NCBI GenBank assembly: GCA_935421135.1
Contig: OW285190.1
Location: 15,882,501-15,946,500, forward strand
DNA length: 64,000 nucleotides
Reading direction: 5' to 3'
DNA from: Bugulina stolonifera
Lineage: Eukaryota > Bryozoa > Gymnolaemata > Cheilostomatida > Bugulidae
Part shown: positions 40,701 to 50,303 of the stretch, one piece after another
Position numbering within the stretch: position 1 is the stretch's first letter
Layout of the letters: each line of letters starts with the position of its first letter
The notes under the pieces: generated by a model
Seen by the model: the letters and a program-made list of their open reading frames with translations, nothing else
Told to the model about the DNA's origin: nothing
Database searches by the model: none
Position numbers and translations under genes: made by a program

Positions 40701-42205
40701 AATGGAGAAACCTTTTCACACTCTTAATATTGTCAGAGGTAATGCTTGAGTCTGGGAAATAGTGAGGGAAATACCAAATAAGATACAGGGAGGGGACAAT
40801 TTCACATTTCAATCAAAATAACCGCATATTATGCACATATACTACGTAAAATGCCTAAAACGTAACCACATTTGAGTCTATTTGATTTCTGTAACCCCTT
40901 GCTTCTAATAGATTATATAATATTATGAAGTTTATGAATTATTTTATGGTATCCCATTATGTTTGCTCTCACTATACGCTATTATGGTAATATAATGCAC
41001 TTACTTGACTTAGACACAGTATGACATGTGCCCCACATGTACCCTATACTTTACTGCAATGCATACACTCATATTATACATGTAGTATCTCGTTTTTCCA
41101 GAGATTCTAAACAGTGAGACTGAGCAGGTTCTCTATGAAACTGTATCTAAACTGGACCTCACACAGATAGGCAAGTTTTATGCTCTATTTGTCACATTCA
41201 TACCATGTATTATAGCTTTTACCTCTGTAATTCAGTTTCATTGTGATAGAAGGCATTTAAGTTAACAGATTATCTAATACAACTGTTTTTCGTTAGGAGT
41301 TATCTGCTCAACAAGTTGTTTGTTAGAAAAGCAAAGACAACTCCAAAATAAGCATTCAATATTACATTGTGCTTAGAGGTGCGTGGTAAGGCCGCTATCT
41401 TATTACAGATGTGTTACTTCGGTTCTGCGTTGAGTGGAATACTAACAGTAAGAACTGCCATGAGGCACAACTCCTACTAAACCAAGTGCTTAGGATACAC
41501 AGTCCTGATGACCTTCTGCAGCTAGCTAACATTAAGTCTACTTTGGAAGGTCTCATACCCTACTCAGGTGAGTTATCTCCCCTAGTCTATTGTATTAAAA
41601 ATAGTCCAAAAAATACATGGCCTGTGAACTATGTAGTAATATTATTTTGTAATAAAGTAATGTTGGCAACATGTTGCCTAACCTTATAATGTCCCTGTGC
41701 TACATCACGTAACTTTACCATTGGTGAAGTGCCTTCTCCACCCCAAAATAAAAAAAATGCAGATATCTTTAAATCATTGCTTTCTTACCTGGGATTGATA
41801 ACAGGTAATAAAATTGGTAGCATAAAAACGACGGGTGGGTAGACAAACAATGGTATTTCCCAACTCATTTAATGTTACTATGCACCTTAGTAACCATTGT
41901 TTTCTCTTACACGTTTTTGGGGTTATATGGTTTCCCTTTAGTCACAAACCTCCTGTAGACACTAGCTGGTTTCCCTTTAGTCACAAACCTCCTGTGGACA
42001 TAGGTGGTTTCCCTTTAGTCATGAACCTCCTGTAGACATTAGGTGGTTTCCCTTTAGTCACGGACCTCCTGTAAACATAGGTGGTTTTTCTTTCACAGAG
42101 CGTCATTATCAGAGGATGAGCAAACTGGTGCAACAGACACAGTTTGTTGACTATACTTGGCAATGCATGAGGTTGGGGAATCAGACCACCCCTACCGTTG
42201 ATTGA
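31702..42205 (+). CDS. TBL3: TBL3/UTP13, WD40 protein of the U3 small-subunit processome
   Basis: Twenty exons: 31702-31739, 32743-32890, 33138-33263, 33591-33739, 34041-34208, 35215-35290, 35626-35722, 35913-36127, 36479-36597, 37028-37216, 37485-37686, 38144-38233, 38756-38824, 39024-39094, 39806-39965, 40214-40272, 40635-40738, 41102-41170, 41409-41567, 42099-42205 (TGA). All phases agree and give 804 aa; human TBL3 is 808. Residues up to about 639 form WD40 repeats (for example TSTLLATGSSDMTIKVWD, LLVTASRDKTAKVW). Residues 640-804 are the Utp13 C-terminal domain (QQELSNLIHEKRFHEAL; LLRFCVEWNTNSKNCHEAQ). The protein acts in the nucleolus in 18S pre-rRNA processing, within the UTP-B complex. 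The start exon codes M-L-H-R-P-S-K-K and was chosen for its in-phase donor. Intron 18 uses a GC donor. Several introns carry repeats, one reaching the acceptor of exon 15. Confidence 0.96.
31818..31900. repeat. Long hairpin in TBL3 intron 1
   Basis: The left arm 31818-31854 and right arm 31863-31900 (TTACTATTGTCTATCCGTCT...) are about 90% reverse complementary with an 8-nt loop. Confidence 0.85.
34345..34742. mobile_element. Foldback element with 66-bp inverted repeats enclosing a tRNA-like sequence
   Basis: Arms 34345-34410 (TAAACTATTATAAAATAGAT...) and 34677-34742 are near-perfect reverse complements. The interior carries, on the minus strand, a class II tRNA-like sequence: A box TGGCTGAGTGG (34669-34659) and B box GGTTCGAGTCC (34601-34591). 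It lies in TBL3 intron 5. The anticodon arm is distorted, so this is SINE-like rather than a working tRNA. A related copy lies at 49150-49300. No clear target duplication was found. Confidence 0.8.
39301..39792. repeat. 50-bp minisatellite (10 copies) in TBL3 intron 14
   Basis: A unit containing GAGAGTTAAATATGTGTCAC and ATGTGCTGTTAGTTACCTGT recurs with exactly 50-bp spacing at 39311, 39361 and so on to 39761. Copies differ at a few fixed sites (AGAGAG/ATAGAG, ATATG/ATACG, GTTAC/GTCAC). The last copy stops 13 nt before the exon at 39806. There are no unique spacers, so it is not CRISPR-like. Confidence 0.97.
41930..42090. repeat. 38-39 bp tandem repeat (4 copies) before TBL3 last exon
   Basis: TGGTTTCCCTTTAGTCACAA followed by ACCTCCTGTAGACA repeats four times with small changes. 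The array ends in a pyrimidine-rich stretch that leads into the acceptor of the exon at 42099, so the repeat probably contributes to the acceptor tract. Confidence 0.9.
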
Positions 42206-42810
42206 GCCGTTTGTTGAACCTAATGGAGTTTGGATAACTATCAGTAGATAGGCTGACAGATCATTAATTACTGAATATTGGATTGGACTCATGCACTTGA
42301 TAATTCTTATTCTGTGAGTAATGTTTATATTAATTAGCATGTTAAATGGTATCTTCGCGTCGTGGGTGAGCTATGCTGGCTCATACCTTTCTCTGTCTAA
42401 TATGTTTGCAACAAATTTAATAATTTTATATACTTAATAAAACAATGTACTACATATTGTAATGTGTATTGGAAGTTCCGTTATGCATGACAGCACCATA
42501 ATTTTGGGTTTCGAAGGATAACTATTTAGAGTCAGGAATTTATGGTGGTAACCACTACCTAACAAGGCAACTATATAATCTGCGAATAATTGAGAGAATC
42601 TTCTACTCATTCGTTCAAACTTGCTTATCAGAACTGGGGTATCTAAGACTCTATTGAAACAAAATAGAACTTTTCTTTTTTATAATTGTGGCATATACAA
42701 TGTACATGCAAATATGCTTTATTCTTAAGTATAGGAGTATAGGAATTGTATTCCCTTTGGCTATCAAACTTCAGAAGCTATCAATTTCAGAAGATAAAGA
42801 ATTTTATGAT
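42206..42810. other. Convergent intergenic gap between TBL3 and family copy A
   Basis: It holds the 3' flanks of two convergent genes. AATAAA at about 42437 could serve TBL3. I see no coding sequence or repeat of note. Confidence 0.6.
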
Positions 42811-45800
42811 CTAATGAGGACAATCTTTAAAAAATGTTTTTTCTTCCTTGGTGGTTTTCCCACAAGTGTAGCATCTAAGATAATTACACCATTTACATGC
42901 ACCATATATATCAGAATTTGTGCCTCCAATAGTCCCTTCTCTCGTACAATTGTTACACTCTCTGTTTGTTACTTCATTGTTTGTTAGACCTTCTTTGTCT
43001 CCGGGTACTGCTGGTAAATTCTTATGTCTGTTCGGAAGATGTCTCCTCTTCACGTACTGGCCTGCTCCGACAAAACCACACATTTGACATATGCATTTCT
43101 TACAGTTGCTACACTGGTAGATATATGGGCTTCCCATGTAGCGGCTCTGAGGGGCCTGCGTCTTACAGCTGCAGAGAATTCTTTTAAAGGGTGTTATTAC
43201 CCCGAAAGGCCGAAACTTTGGAGGCCTTGAAGGCCCAGCTACTAAAGGTGGATCGGGTACCGTTGGCTCTGGTCCTGCAGCTCGTGGAAATAATAACTCA
43301 ATAGGAGGGGATGGTGGTTGTATTAGTGGCGGTAATGGTGGAGCAGGTGGTGCTGGTGGTTGTATTGGAGCGGGTGGTGGTGGTGCTGGTGGTTGTATTG
43401 GAGCGGGTGGTGGTGGTCTTATTGGAGCTTGTATTGGTATTGGTCCAATCGGAGCTGGTGCTGCTTGGGGGAATGGGCCTAGTGGAGGAGGTGGTACCAT
43501 TGGAAGTAATGGCGCCATCACCGGTGGAAGCATAGGTCCTGCTGGAAGTGGTGGTGCTGGTACGGGTTGGAGTATACCGGCCTAGCAAATATCATTGCAT
43601 ATTGAGTAACAATTCGAAGGCTGCTTGCTTTGCATTACGTACTAGCTCACATAACATAAAATGCATCCACTTTGAAAACAAAATGACTGCTCGATGATAT
43701 ATTCCTTACAAAAAGGAAGATTAAATTTGAAAGAATATATAGCAAGGTTGACCATAAAGGAAAGTCTTGCATGCATTTGGTTCAATGCACAGGTCCTCTC
43801 TCCAACAAAAGCTTTTTGCTGAGCTGAGCTGGTGTAGTAGTGACATATTCTGTGTGCTGTGCTAGGCAGTAGGGCGCTGTTCAGGCATTGGGTTCAGAAC
43901 TAGAGGTGGAACGAGACAGCATTTTTGGATTCGAGACGAGATTCGAGACACTACTTCTGAAAAATTCGAGACGAGACTGGGTTTTAGGATTCAAGGGAAT
44001 TTTCCTAAAAAGTTTGCCAAAATTTATATATCTGCATGTTAGAACTCCGATAGTTTCAATTGCTACTCTATAAACTCTGTATTTTATCATTATGCATTTC
44101 AATATAAGGTGAGCAGAAGGCTGTGAAATATATTGCACATGTATTCCTATTCCATGTACATTACATTGCATGTACATGGGTACTAAAATAATAATGTAAT
44201 TTGACAAATTAGTATGGAGTTATGTTCCCTTTAATGGAATAATCTCACGAGTAGACAACTTTCGGTAAGGACATTATGGGAGTGGTGATTGACAGTCGTT
44301 AGTAATTCTGTATGTAGTGATCAACTAGTAGCTCAGCGTTAGCTGCAATGCTATTATTAGGAAATCAATGCTGGGAATGTACATGTAGGTAGTATTACTA
44401 AATAATTTGAATCATAATTTTCTATTTGATAGATTTATTGTTGATTAGCAATTAATTGTATTATAATTATTAATTTACTATAAATAAAAATTGTTAGCTG
44501 CTATTTGTTTTCCAGCCTCGAGTACTAATTGCCATCTCGAGACGACTTTCGAGACAAGACAAGTCGATACGAGACTCGAGAAATCTCGAGTCTCGTTCCA
44601 CCTCCATTCAGAACCCAGTCAGGGTCAGGGAAGGGTATTTTCACGGATTTGAAATCATGTCCCTCACTGCTCAATGATAAATTCTTTGTCAAAAGAGAAC
44701 TCGCCAAATATCATGAGAGTAACAAAGTGAACAAATCAGTACACTGGTAGCAATTGTACTCACCCAAGTAAACAGTATAACTGGGCTCAGTGTTGGTAGC
44801 AATCTGTCCACATCATTTATAATAACATCTATATACTCTGCCATCGGCCATGCACCATCAGATTGTCCAATAAGTCACCAACACACATTAGAAACTAAAA
44901 TTACACAAACATGATATTGTATCATGCAATAGGTTTGTATAATATAGCAATCAGGTGACTAGTAATATAGTGTAGGTCGAGTGTTACAAGGTTTTAAACC
45001 ACTACTGTCGCACCATTCAATATTTTCAAATAATCTTGTTCATCCTTTTTCAGTAAGATTGATGTGTTGTTTGTCTTTGTAAACCTAGCAGCTGCCAAGA
45101 AAACCCTATTTTAATATTGGCTGATTTCACCTTCATTCAGCCTATGCTGGGAATTTTGGAAGCTCTCAAGCAGTTAATATAAAACTGTGCTACAGAGATA
45201 GCCATAGGACTTGCAATGCATTGCATTGTTTTTTGTGGGCATGACCCTAACTTACTTATTCATCACTGTGCACAAGAGTTATTTATAGAATGACAGTTAG
45301 TGTTGGCTCAATAAGATTACTGGGCTATTTGATGTTAGTAGCTTACCTATGTACATAAGTTACAAGTATAGACTTAGAACAGGCATAGCCATAGGAACTT
45401 AACAGGTCTCAATGCTGAATGGAGGTCATAATAGCCAATATTCAAATGAGTTTATCTTGGCTGCCACTAGGTTTACAAAGACAAACAGCACATCAATCTT
45501 CATGAAATAAGATGACCAGTATTCTTTGCAAATATTGAATGGTGAGACAGTAGTGGTTTAAGGGTTACATTTGCATGAGACGAGGCCTAACAGCATAACA
45601 CATGCACCCTTATATAAATATATTGTAAAGCAGTTACTAGCGAATCAACAAGCTATAACATTTTTTGTTGGATATGTTTGCAACACCCTCTCTTTCTGGA
45701 TTAGTAATTGGTATTGTAATTAGACTTTTTAGTAGTTAAACTGTAATACAACTAATCGTGCAATGTAAACCACAGGCGTCTTCAGAAATAGCAACGGGTT

Positions 45801-46611
45801 AACATGTAACCTGCTCGCGCTAGTTGTTAATAAAAGTAAAAATGAGTTGAGTGATGAGGTGTGTGATAATTTAGATGAAGTTAGATAGCTGTTGCTAAGA
45901 GTCTGAATAAAATACGACTAACTTCTGCTATCTCCTGGAAAGATATGTTACCACCAGTGGATATCGCCTTTGAGTATGTAGGGTGGCTTGTTAAAACAAA
46001 TAGCAGCTGTGGACTTGATAGAGTGGCAAGATTAGTCAACGTTGCTGTAGATAGAAACATGTTATAGCCAGCCGCTGCAAAGAAACCAAACTTATATCAA
46101 TGTAAAATGCCATATCAACGGTATAAATGGTTGCACACACAGTAATGACAATGATTTCGGCACAAATAAAATGTAAACAGAATTTTATTTGTAGTAGGTA
46201 ATACATGTACATTACCCATTTGATAAATTCTGTTGGAGAATGGGGTGTACAAATTGATATTTGCCACTTCATTTGGGCCCAGTATAGCATCTACATCATT
46301 CAATGTACAGTTAGGATTTGGGTAGTTCTGTGCCATTCTTCCCAATCTACAGGAAGCAAGGGGTATTTAAATAAACGTTAAGTTATTCTTCATGCTGAGT
46401 ACCATAATATACTTATACTACATGTACTTTTACAACATTAATATTTTACCATCACAGTTCTATTACACCTGTTAGTAGTACTCATTTACGCAACAGTGTT
46501 TTTTTATCGGGATTTTTATACATTTTAATCATTCTAGACACCTAAACCTGACCTGTCTCTATAGAGAGCTGCCAGCAACTCTCTGTTGGTAGGAACCCAG
46601 AGTGCTGCCAT
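42811..46611 (-). CDS. Copy A of an unrecognised proline-rich/cysteine-rich gene family; exon 4 frameshifted
   Basis: Exons: 46611-46553 (M-A-A-L-W-V-P-T-N), 46346-46216, 46074-45923, 44894-44764, 43581-42811 (TAG). Exon 4 is 131 nt against 129 in copies B and C: a 2-nt insertion (AGTATATAGAT for AGTATAGAT) gives an immediate stop. Exon 4 is bounded by phase-0 introns, so joining exon 3 to exon 5 keeps the frame and would give 370 aa. Exon 5 is fully open: a P/A/I/Q-rich tract, then a cysteine domain with CSC, CSNCKKCICQMCGFVG, VPGD, ECNNC, GACKWCNYLRCYTC and a final DCPH. I do not recognise the family; the cysteine and histidine spacing suggests zinc binding. A hAT MITE sits in intron 4 and a foldback in intron 3. 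It is either a pseudogene or an exon-skipping gene. Confidence 0.7.
43901..44606. mobile_element. hAT-like MITE (706 bp) in intron 4 of copy A
   Basis: Terminal inverted repeats TAGAGGTGGAACGAGAC and (reverse) TGGAGGTGGAACGAGAC match at 16 of 17 positions. They are flanked by a perfect 8-bp duplication TTCAGAAC (43893-43900 and 44607-44614). Subterminal parts are rich in CGAGAC/GTCTCG motifs. The terminal motif and 8-bp duplication fit hAT. There is no transposase. Confidence 0.88.
44983..45568. mobile_element. Foldback element, about 165-bp inverted arms, in intron 3 of copy A
   Basis: The arms 44983-45150 and 45405-45568 are roughly 80-85% reverse complementary (for example AAACCACTACTGTCGCACCA against TGGTGAGACAGTAGTGGTTT). 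The interior has a weaker nested pair (GATAGCCATAGGA). No coding sequence and no clear target duplication were found. Confidence 0.8.
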
Positions 46612-47667
46612 CACTAAGATGGTGTAGAACAGCCTGTGATTGGCTCAGTTATTTTTTGGTGTGATTAAAAATCCGGGCTGCCGAAACTCAACAATATTTG
46701 CATTACAAAATTTTTGAAATGCCTCATCAAAAAATGTTAACCATTCCAATCATGCTTTTGATAGAAGTATTATGAGTGTATTAGCATTGAAATAGTAATT
46801 ATTTACTATAAAAATTTAATATTATCTATGTTAATTCTCTTTCTTCAGAAAGTAATCATCTTTATTAAAACCCTTTTATACTAAGACAAGATAATATTAT
46901 ATTAAAATACAAGAAGAGACACTTTTCTCTACAGCCGGCAGACCTAGCAGCTACCAATTACTGATTGCCTCTCTGCTGCTGTAGGCATTCCAGCCTCCCT
47001 CTGTCATTTCAGCGGCCAGATGTGCACTTTAGCTCTGACTGGTAGGCCTACCATTGTCCATCATAGCGCAACCCTACCTCTAAGTCACGAAGAGTAAGCT
47101 GCGAATACTAGGGTATGAGTAGACTGTGCTTCTCACTGAGAGGAGAAAATAGGCACTATGGCTAAGAGAACTAGACTGTCAGGACTGCAACAAGAACTTG
47201 CAGAGTAAGCGCAATATACTACAAACTGCAACTTGATTTTGGAAATCTACTGAGACTGCAGTGCACAAGTTCCCACTACATGAAACTGACTGACTCTTCC
47301 GACAGATGACCAGGGACCTACCATTACGAGTCCTGGGTTGTTACCCGTTGTAATCTCATGCATTGATATTGTATGTACACATGCTGTCCTGAGTTGAGTT
47401 ATATTTCAAATTTGTTTGAACGCTTCACCATGATTGGCAAAGTTAAAGTTACTAAAGTAGCACAGGAGCTTTATAACGTTGGATGCCCCTCCTAACACCA
47501 CAACTGACCTTTTTACTGAAATCGTGCCTGGGACTCCCACATGAACGCTTTACTAGTCAGATACATATGAGATTAAACATTTTATGTTTCTGCAGACATT
47601 AGATTTCCCTCTTAGAAACCTACTTTTAAATTAAACTGAGATAAAGAGTGCAAAGTAGTTTAAAAGC
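46612..47667. other. Spacer between copies A and B with duplicated flanks
   Basis: No coding sequence is supported. Parts are duplicated elsewhere in the cluster: 46960-47150 resembles 51040-51130 upstream of copy B exon 1; 47250-47400 resembles 51810-51930; and 47410-47667 closely resembles 59340-59600 at the 3' end of copy D. These define the ends of the tandem duplication units. Confidence 0.65.
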
Positions 47668-48939
47668 CTAGTGAGGATATGGCTTCTGATAACATTTTTT
47701 GGCATTAACAACACTCGCATGGCAGAAGAAACATTGAAAATAAGAGCATTTTGCATTGACCAAATTTGAGAGAGTTGGCTGCTGCCCCAATAGTGCCAGT
47801 TCTTCCGCAGTTAGTACATAGTCTTTTTACGACAGCTTCATTTAGGTCAAACTCTGCATCACCAGGTATCACTGGTGGGTCCTTGTGCTTATTCAGTATA
47901 TAATTTTTTTTCATATGAGCGCATTCCCCCACAAATCCACAGAGTTGACAAATGCACCTTTTACAGTAGCTACACTCTTGTAAATGTATGCAGTATTTTC
48001 TCCATATATGGTTTGGGGGGCTAGTGTCTTACATTTGCGTATAATTGTCTTGAATTTTCTCTTGGGAGGAAGAGGTCTTAGTAATGGTAGACCCACCAGT
48101 GCAGGAGGTGCAAACAGTGCTGGACCCATTCCTACTGGTAAAAGACCTGGTACTGGTGGTCCTATCACTGTGACAGTGGCCACATCATTGCAGTAGGTGG
48201 TGCAGGGGGTTGTATTACTGCAGCAGGGGGTCGTATTACTGCAGCAGGTGGTCGCACTGCTGCGGTAGGTGGTGCAGGTGGTGCAGGTGGTCGTATAATT
48301 GAAGCAGGTAGTGCAGGTGGTTGGACTGCTCCCGCAGGTGGAACTTGTTCAGCAGGTGGAAGTATACCCTCCTTGCAAAATAGTTGTAGAGCGTAAAAGG
48401 TTTATACAAGAAACTGAAGTAAATTTATAATATTATTACAATTTACAGTATTGGTGGACGGACAAGAGAAAAGTAAATATTTGCTGCATAGCGTTTGATC
48501 ACTTACCCAAGTATTCAGTATAACTGGGTTCAGTGTTGGAAGTAATCTGTCCACATCATTTATAATAGCATCTATACTCTGCCATCGGTCATGTACCATC
48601 AGATGGTCCAACACCACACCAACATATGCCAAGTACTAAGAAACATACAAGTAGCACAATCTCTCACAACGGCAGTACAACATGGCTTCTATTTAGAATG
48701 CCACACCTGGTTGTAAATATTTTGCCTAATGATATGTGCTGCTTGGACTAGTACAATTACACTAAATAATGTAACACAAGTTTGCGAATCACTGTTTTAA
48801 TGAGAAAGCAATTCAACATGGTATGTATTGACATTTCTCAAGTCATAGTCTGGTATAAGTTACAACACAAGCATTCGTCCACTATTATTCCTTTGTTCAT
48901 CTCTGTAAAGTAGGCCTGCACCGGTGTTGCCTCCCCACT

Positions 48940-49140
48940 GATATTCAGTTTTTGGGGTGGTGGTAATCCCCATCTTGTTGTGGAATTTCCGTACGACGCT
49001 ACGTCGGCCTTTTACTGGAATCTTTTCCCGGAAGTTAGAATACTATGTAAGGCCAATTTTTTCTACTTTCATTGTCTCAGTTGATGCTATGATCTCAATA
49101 AAGACACCTGTACTACTAATACAGAGTCTTCTCTCGTAGT
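48940..49140 (+). mobile_element. LTR-like sequence, forward copy, beside copy B
   Basis: It contains CTACGTCGGCCTTTTACTGG, CCGGAAGTTAGAATACTATG and CTCAATAAAGACACCTGTAC, matching 54650-54810. An AATAAA signal followed by GT-rich sequence fits an LTR R region. An inverted relative lies at about 49600-49740. Boundaries are not defined. Confidence 0.5.
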
Positions 49141-49149
49141 ACAGGTTAC

Positions 49150-49300
49150 ATGGAGAGCAAACCTTCCCTGGGATAAAAATCTCTAGGTTATTGGTGGGAC
49201 TCAAACCCACGTCCTTCCAGGTCCTTACAAAAAACTTGTGTCATTGCTGCAGGACCAGAGTGACTAGTGCCAGACCACTGGGCCACCAATACCTTGCTAG
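49150..49300 (-). mobile_element. tRNA-derived SINE fragment, same family as in TBL3 intron 5
   Basis: On the minus strand it has A box TGGCCCAGTGG (near 49280) and B box GGTTTGAGTCC (49208-49198), with flanking bases (TTGGTGG, CAGCAATGAC, AAGGACGTGGG) shared with 34585-34680. It lies between two LTR-like segments. Confidence 0.7.
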
Positions 49301-49599
49301 TTAGAAAATTTTAAAACATCACCTCGTCAATAAATTGTGATAATTATTGTAATGTTTGCTGTGAGTATCACACAGGTACCGATGGTACGAGTGTGGGAAG
49401 AACCTAGGAGTGGTCGACTAGACTATTATTCCTCATTACATAAAAGAGTGAACAGTGCTTGTGATTATTAACGCGTATGACCCATAGGCCAGAGTCAATG
49501 CTTGGAAAGATCTTGAAAGAGTATGTTCTATCTTAGTAGACAGTTCGGGCTACAAGGTCCAATGAGACCTAGAGTGGGAAGTGGCTTTGCTATGAAAGG

Positions 49600-49740
49600 A
49601 GGCTCTGTATAGGCCCGGAAATTGCATAACAACATGGCGGCAAAAGGTCAAGGCCTGACCTTAAAAGGGTCGGCCATTATGAAAAATGCTTATAATGATA
49701 TGATTCATATGACATATTGGAAAATTTTGGTGTGAGTGAG
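49600..49740 (-). mobile_element. LTR-like sequence, inverted copy, beside copy B
   Basis: Its reverse complement (AAGCATTTTTCATAATGGCC, GCCGCCATGTTGTTATGCAA, TTTCCGG) resembles 54590-54670. With 48940-49140 it forms an inverted pair; matching sequence around 49410-49440 may extend it. Confidence 0.45.
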
Positions 49741-49753
49741 TATTTTAATGGTG

Positions 49754-49846
49754 GATAACAAAGCGAGACGCATTTTTATATTTTTATCGAGTCCTGATTT
49801 TTCTATGTATATCCATACATCATCGTCATCGTCTCGCTTTGTTATT
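49754..49846. repeat. Small inverted-repeat element with ATAACAAAGCGAGACG ends
   Basis: GATAACAAAGCGAGACG (49754-49770) and CGTCTCGCTTTGTTATTC (49829-49846) are reverse complements about 58 nt apart. It could be a short MITE; the flanking duplication is unclear. Confidence 0.75.
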
Positions 49847-50303
49847 CATATAGGCCTAATATATAAATTGTAGCCAATTCTGAGACCTCGGCCACTATTA
49901 TAGTAAGCATACAAGGCAATATACAGTGTAAATAAATAGACTATACAACTAGTTACAATAATAATATGTTCTACTAATGTGTGATATAAATAGGTAAGCA
50001 GAAGGTAGGCTATGAAATAAGGTTTGTGTGTGTGTTCTGGTGAGACTACACCTCTGACAACCTCAGCATAGGTAGGCATTTTTGTCACACGGGCAGCCTT
50101 ATCACCACAATATTTACATTGCACATAATATACCTCAAACATTTTACTATAATTACATGAACTTGTAACAATTCACTAAGTGATGTAGTTTAATGTAGTT
50201 TCATTTCATGGTGTCACTAATAACTATAAACATTTAAATCTGACCTGCCTTTATAGAGAGCTGCCAGCAACTCTCTGTTAGTAGGAAGCCAGAGTGCGTC
50301 CAT

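Larger units (their letters stand above)
47668..50303 (-). pseudogene. Copy B of the proline/cysteine-rich family, pseudogene
   Basis: Recognisable parts: exon 1 (50303-50245, M-D-A-L-W-L-P-T-N), exon 4 (48635-48507, intact, 43 codons) and exon 5 (48371-47668). Exons 2 and 3 were not found between 48636 and 50244, where LTR-like and SINE sequence lies instead. Exon 5 has at least three frame breaks against copy C: one where the proline tract meets the G-P-P-V-P-G-L-L-P-V-G segment near 48180, a 2-nt insertion in the first cysteine module near 47975, and a 2-nt deletion after GQCK near 47748. The final Cys of C-P-H is Tyr. Exon 5 and its 3' flank are closest to copy D, implying a later segmental duplication. 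Confidence 0.8.
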
